DNA of 7,609 nucleotides, from contig CABSXY010000088.1 of the NCBI GenBank assembly GCA_902481695.1, positions 1-7,609 of the forward strand. The letters run 5' to 3'. The DNA is from an uncultured Haemophilus sp. GTDB lineage: Bacteria > Pseudomonadota > Gammaproteobacteria > Enterobacterales > Pasteurellaceae. Position numbers and translations under genes: made by a program. The first letter of the stretch is position 1. Each line of letters opens with the position of its first letter. Below are positions 5,961 through 7,609 of this stretch, in pieces. The notes beneath the pieces are model-generated. The model saw only the letters and a program-made list of their open reading frames with translations, searched no databases and was not told the origin of the DNA.

Positions 5961-5988
5961 CACTTTTGTGATATAGATCATAAAAGTG
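5961..5988. promoter_or_regulatory. CRP-type operator inside a 28-base palindrome
   Basis: The core at 5967-5982, TGTGATATAGATCATA, agrees with the CRP consensus TGTGATCTAGATCACA at 14 of 16 positions, and the dyad extends outward to 5961 and 5988 (CACTTTT against AAAAGTG). Only one of the 12 paired positions is imperfect. The centre, 5974.5, is about 70 bases upstream of the predicted fumC start, one of the usual helical positions for class I CRP activation, and about 100 bases upstream of the predicted holC start. Control of fumC by CRP is an inference. The right arm overlaps an uptake signal. Confidence 0.65.
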
Positions 5989-5992
5989 CGGT
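5984..5992 (+). repeat. DNA uptake signal sequence in the fumC-holC gap
   Basis: Exact AAGTGCGGT followed by the A/T tract AAAAAATT of the extended signal. It overlaps the right arm of the CRP-type palindrome. Confidence 0.9.
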
Positions 5993-6040
5993 AAAAAATT
6001 TTCGTGTTTTTTCTATTTGCGTTAATCACCTTGTTGATGA

Positions 6041-6069
6041 TTTATTTTTTGCTGCTTTTTTGATAAAAT
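6041..6069 (+). promoter_or_regulatory. holC extended -10 promoter
   Basis: TGATAAAAT (6061-6069) is an extended -10 (TGn plus TAAAAT), with a weak -35 TTTATT (6041-6046) at a 17-base spacing. The predicted start is near 6076, about 33 bases before the holC ATG. Confidence 0.5.
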
Positions 6070-6108
6070 CCGCCAGTTTACAAAACGATAAATGGAGAAG
6101 TCGCAATC

Positions 6109-6540
6109 ATGGCAAAAAACGCACAATTTTATCTCTTAAATCCAGAAAAGAAGATAACAGTTGAGCAACTTGCCTGTGATCTTGCCGCTCAAGCGTGGCG
6201 TTTAGGCAAGCGAGTGTTAATCGCGTGCGAAACAGAAGAGCAAGCATTTTTAATTGATGAAGCATTATGGCAACGGGATCCGAATGAGTTTGTTCCTCAT
6301 AATCTTTCAGGCGAAGCAACACAATATGCACCGCCAATTGAGATTAGTTGGAAAGGCAAACGCAATGCCCAACGTCGAGATTTGCTGATTAATTTGCAAA
6401 TGGAAGTGCCGGATTTTAGTCACAGCTTTACACAATTAATTGATTTTGTACCGGTAGAAGAAACGCAGAAAGCTCAAGCACGTGAACGTTATAAAATTCT
6501 TCGCTCGCAAGGTTGGACGCTTTCTACTGAAAACACTTAA
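6109..6540 (+). CDS. holC: DNA polymerase III subunit chi
   Basis: HolC (chi) is the clamp-loader accessory subunit that pairs with psi (HolD) and binds the C-terminal tail of single-strand binding protein, linking the replicase to SSB-coated lagging-strand template. It has 143 aa against 147 in E. coli. Matching landmarks are the N-terminal AQFYLLN, the helix LACDLAAQAWRLGKRVLIACE, the DEALWQRDPNEFVPHNLSGE block, the basic KGKRNAQRRDLLINL, and the C-terminal VDFVPVEETQKAQARERYKILRSQGW. The ATG is preceded by GGAG at 6094-6097, an 11-base gap that is slightly long. In E. coli holC sits between pepA and valS. Here it follows a divergent fumC and is followed 31 bases later by a lipoprotein gene with no terminator between, so the two are probably cotranscribed. 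Confidence 0.94.
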   Translation: MAKNAQFYLLNPEKKITVEQLACDLAAQAWRLGKRVLIACETEEQAFLIDEALWQRDPNEFVPHNLSGEATQYAPPIEISWKGKRNAQRRDLLINLQMEVPDFSHSFTQLIDFVPVEETQKAQARERYKILRSQGWTLSTENT

Positions 6541-6571
6541 TATTTTTAACTTTAAAACCTAGGAAATTAAC

Positions 6572-7153
6572 ATGAATTTAAACGCTAAACTGGCTTTAAG
6601 CCTTATTCTTGGCGCAAGCACCTTATTATCTGCTTGTGACAATAAAGAAAACACCTCAACCCAAGTTGAGAAAGCAGTAAGAATACCTGCACCAACAGAA
6701 AAAGCAGAAAGTGCGGTTGAAAAATCAAAAGAATTAGTGGCTGAAACTAAATCAGCCGAAAAAGTGGCTGAGAAAACAGAAAGCACAGAAGTTAAAGCTG
6801 ACGCTAACAAAGCAGATGTAAAATCAGACGCAGTGAAAGCCGAAGTTAAAAAAGAAGCAAAAGCGGATGATGTGGCAGAAAAAGTATCAGAGAAAAAAGA
6901 GACTGTTGTCGCTCAACAAGCAACAACTCCTCAGAAACCACGTGTGGTAGTGACTGAAAAAGCACCAAAAGAAAGTGCAGAACGTAAACAGCAAAGAGCC
7001 GTATTAAATGTGTTAGAAAAACAATACGAAGAAGTTCGTTGTTCTGCCAATGCGAAAAACGTAAGCGGTGATAGTTTCTGCCGTCAAGAAGAACGCCGTT
7101 TATTCTTAGAAATTCAACGTATTAAAGATGAATTAAGAGGGATTGAGGAATAA
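6572..7153 (+). CDS. uncharacterised lipoprotein with a Lys/Glu/Ala-rich stalk
   Basis: The protein has 193 aa. A lipoprotein signal peptide is clear: MNLNAKLALSLILGAS, then the lipobox Leu-Ser-Ala-Cys with Cys22 as the lipidated residue. Residue +2 is Asp23, which in enterobacteria keeps a lipoprotein in the inner membrane; whether that rule holds in this genus is not shown. Residues about 35-125 are low-complexity, rich in Lys, Glu, Ala and Val (runs such as KADVKSDAVKAEVKKEAK), and look like an extended helical or disordered spacer. The last 60 residues form a charged probable coiled coil (SAERKQQRAVLNVLEKQYEEV ... RLFLEIQRIKDELRG) interrupted by Cys157 and Cys170, which could form a disulfide. 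AGGAA at 6561-6565 lies 6 bases before the ATG. It probably shares the holC transcript; a weak promoter-like TAATAT lies at 6538-6543. I do not recognise a named family, and a cell-wall spanning or scaffold role is speculation. Confidence 0.8.
   Translation: MNLNAKLALSLILGASTLLSACDNKENTSTQVEKAVRIPAPTEKAESAVEKSKELVAETKSAEKVAEKTESTEVKADANKADVKSDAVKAEVKKEAKADDVAEKVSEKKETVVAQQATTPQKPRVVVTEKAPKESAERKQQRAVLNVLEKQYEEVRCSANAKNVSGDSFCRQEERRLFLEIQRIKDELRGIEE
6709..6717 (+). repeat. DNA uptake signal sequence in the lipoprotein gene
   Basis: Exact AAGTGCGGT with tail TGAAAAAT; it encodes Ser-Ala-Val within the low-complexity stalk. Confidence 0.9.
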
Positions 7154-7170
7154 TCTCATCCTGACTAATA

Positions 7171-7195
7171 TGAGGGCGTGATCAATTCGCCCTCA
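7171..7195 (+). terminator. possible terminator after the lipoprotein gene
   Basis: An 8-bp stem, TGAGGGCG (7171-7178) against CGCCCTCA (7188-7195), has a 9-base loop. It starts 17 bases past the stop. Unlike the other terminators in the window, the plus-strand tail is A-rich, and T6 comes only at 7211-7216, so termination may be weak and yqfB could be reached by readthrough. Confidence 0.45.
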
Positions 7196-7219
7196 AAATA
7201 AAAAAATAGATTTTTTGTG

Positions 7220-7228
7220 ACCGCACTT
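7220..7228 (-). repeat. DNA uptake signal sequence at the yqfB start
   Basis: Exact ACCGCACTT ending one base before the yqfB ATG at 7230, in the position a ribosome-binding site would occupy. Confidence 0.9.
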
Positions 7229-7229
7229 T

Positions 7230-7544
7230 ATGAACGATATTACCTTTTATCAACGCTTCGAAGCCGATATTCTCGCCGGGCGCAAAACCATCACCATTCG
7301 AGATAAATCTGAAAGCCATTTTAAAGCAGGTGATATTTTACGTGTGGGGCGCTTTGAAGATAATCAATACTTCTGCACCATTAAAGTGTTAAGTGTGTCG
7401 TCGATCATGCTTGATAATCTCACAGAACAGCACGCAGCTCAGGAAAATATGAGTTTATCGGAATTGCGAGAAGTGATTAAAGCAATTTATTCAAGTGAAA
7501 GTGAATTTTGGGTGATAGGATTTAAGTTAGTTCAGCAGAAATAA
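7230..7544 (+). CDS. yqfB: N4-acetylcytidine amidohydrolase (ASCH domain)
   Basis: YqfB removes the acetyl group from N4-acetylcytidine, returning cytidine for nucleoside salvage. It is one of the smallest amidohydrolases and has an ASCH/PUA-like RNA-binding fold. The protein has 104 aa (E. coli 103) and is alike along its whole length: NDITFYQRFEADILAGRKT, ESHFKAGDILRVGRFED and TEQHAAQENMSLSELREVI. The three residues reported as catalytic in E. coli (Lys21, Thr24, Glu74) correspond to Lys19, Thr22 and Glu72 here, with a constant offset of two from a shorter N-terminus. The start is forced: an in-frame TGA lies at 7218-7220, 9 bases upstream. No purine-rich ribosome-binding site precedes the ATG; an uptake signal fills that space. 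It lies 76 bases past the lipoprotein gene, on the same strand, after a weak terminator-like hairpin. The 65 bases after its stop, to the window edge, contain no feature I can support. Confidence 0.93.
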   Translation: MNDITFYQRFEADILAGRKTITIRDKSESHFKAGDILRVGRFEDNQYFCTIKVLSVSSIMLDNLTEQHAAQENMSLSELREVIKAIYSSESEFWVIGFKLVQQK

Positions 7545-7609
7545 AGTGAGCTTGGTATTATTGCTTTTACTAGTCTGACTAAACTCATAATCTATATTAA
7601 TAATTTTAT

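Noticed and set aside
5967..5982. FNR site instead of CRP
   Set aside because: The half-sites read TGTGA and TCATA rather than TTGAT and ATCAA, which fits CRP much better.
5934..6164. Plus-strand open frame of 76 codons in the fumC-holC gap
   Set aside because: It overlaps the holC start out of frame, covers the CRP palindrome and promoters, and shows no conserved features.
6640..6910. Tandem repeat or CRISPR-like array in the lipoprotein gene
   Set aside because: The similarity is due to repeated Lys/Glu/Ala codons; there is no fixed unit length or spacer structure.
7201..7216. A6/T6 inverted tract as a terminator
   Set aside because: The arms are only A/T with a two-base loop, so no stable hairpin forms; at most it supplies a delayed T-tract for the hairpin at 7171-7195.
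7571..7581. Short dyad TAGTC-T-GACTA after yqfB
   Set aside because: The five-base arms with a one-base loop cannot form a hairpin, there is no T-tract, and such a dyad is expected by chance.

Overview
The window is about 40% GC and carries ten exact copies of the 9-base Haemophilus-type DNA uptake signal (AAGTGCGGT or its complement). All encoded proteins resemble gammaproteobacterial families. This points to a naturally competent Pasteurellaceae of the Haemophilus/Aggregatibacter branch. Because HemA- and LacZ-derived sequence is present, which H. influenzae as I know it lacks, H. parainfluenzae or a close relative is the best guess (inference).

Layout. (1) Bases 1-2373 are one open frame that enters from the left edge. 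It encodes the middle of glutamyl-tRNA reductase (HemA) joined in frame, near 274-300, to the last two thirds of a GH2 beta-galactosidase (LacZ). Each partner lacks parts it needs, so the product is probably inactive as either enzyme. It is either a real deletion fusion or an assembly chimera. (2) An inverted pair of uptake signals forms a two-way terminator facing glutaredoxin grxA (minus strand). (3) rimK, the ribosomal protein S6 glutamate ligase, diverges from grxA and ends at a hairpin terminator. (4) On the minus strand follow a secreted chalcone-isomerase-like protein and, upstream of it, class II fumarase fumC. A terminator and a fresh promoter separate them. (5) A 238-base divergent region between fumC and holC holds a near-consensus CRP palindrome and promoters for both sides. 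(6) holC (DNA polymerase III chi), an uncharacterised lipoprotein with a Lys/Glu/Ala-rich stalk, and yqfB (N4-acetylcytidine amidohydrolase, ASCH fold) run rightward.

The genes are mostly separate housekeeping functions: redox control (grxA), ribosome modification (rimK), TCA cycle (fumC), replication (holC) and modified-nucleoside salvage (yqfB). No phage, transposon, tRNA, rRNA or CRISPR is visible, and no gap exceeds 300 bases. I see no clearly new multi-gene system. The points most worth a second look are the hemA-lacZ fusion with its shared-sequence junction, the CRP palindrome placed for fumC control, an uptake signal occupying the ribosome-binding position of yqfB, and the two uncharacterised envelope proteins.
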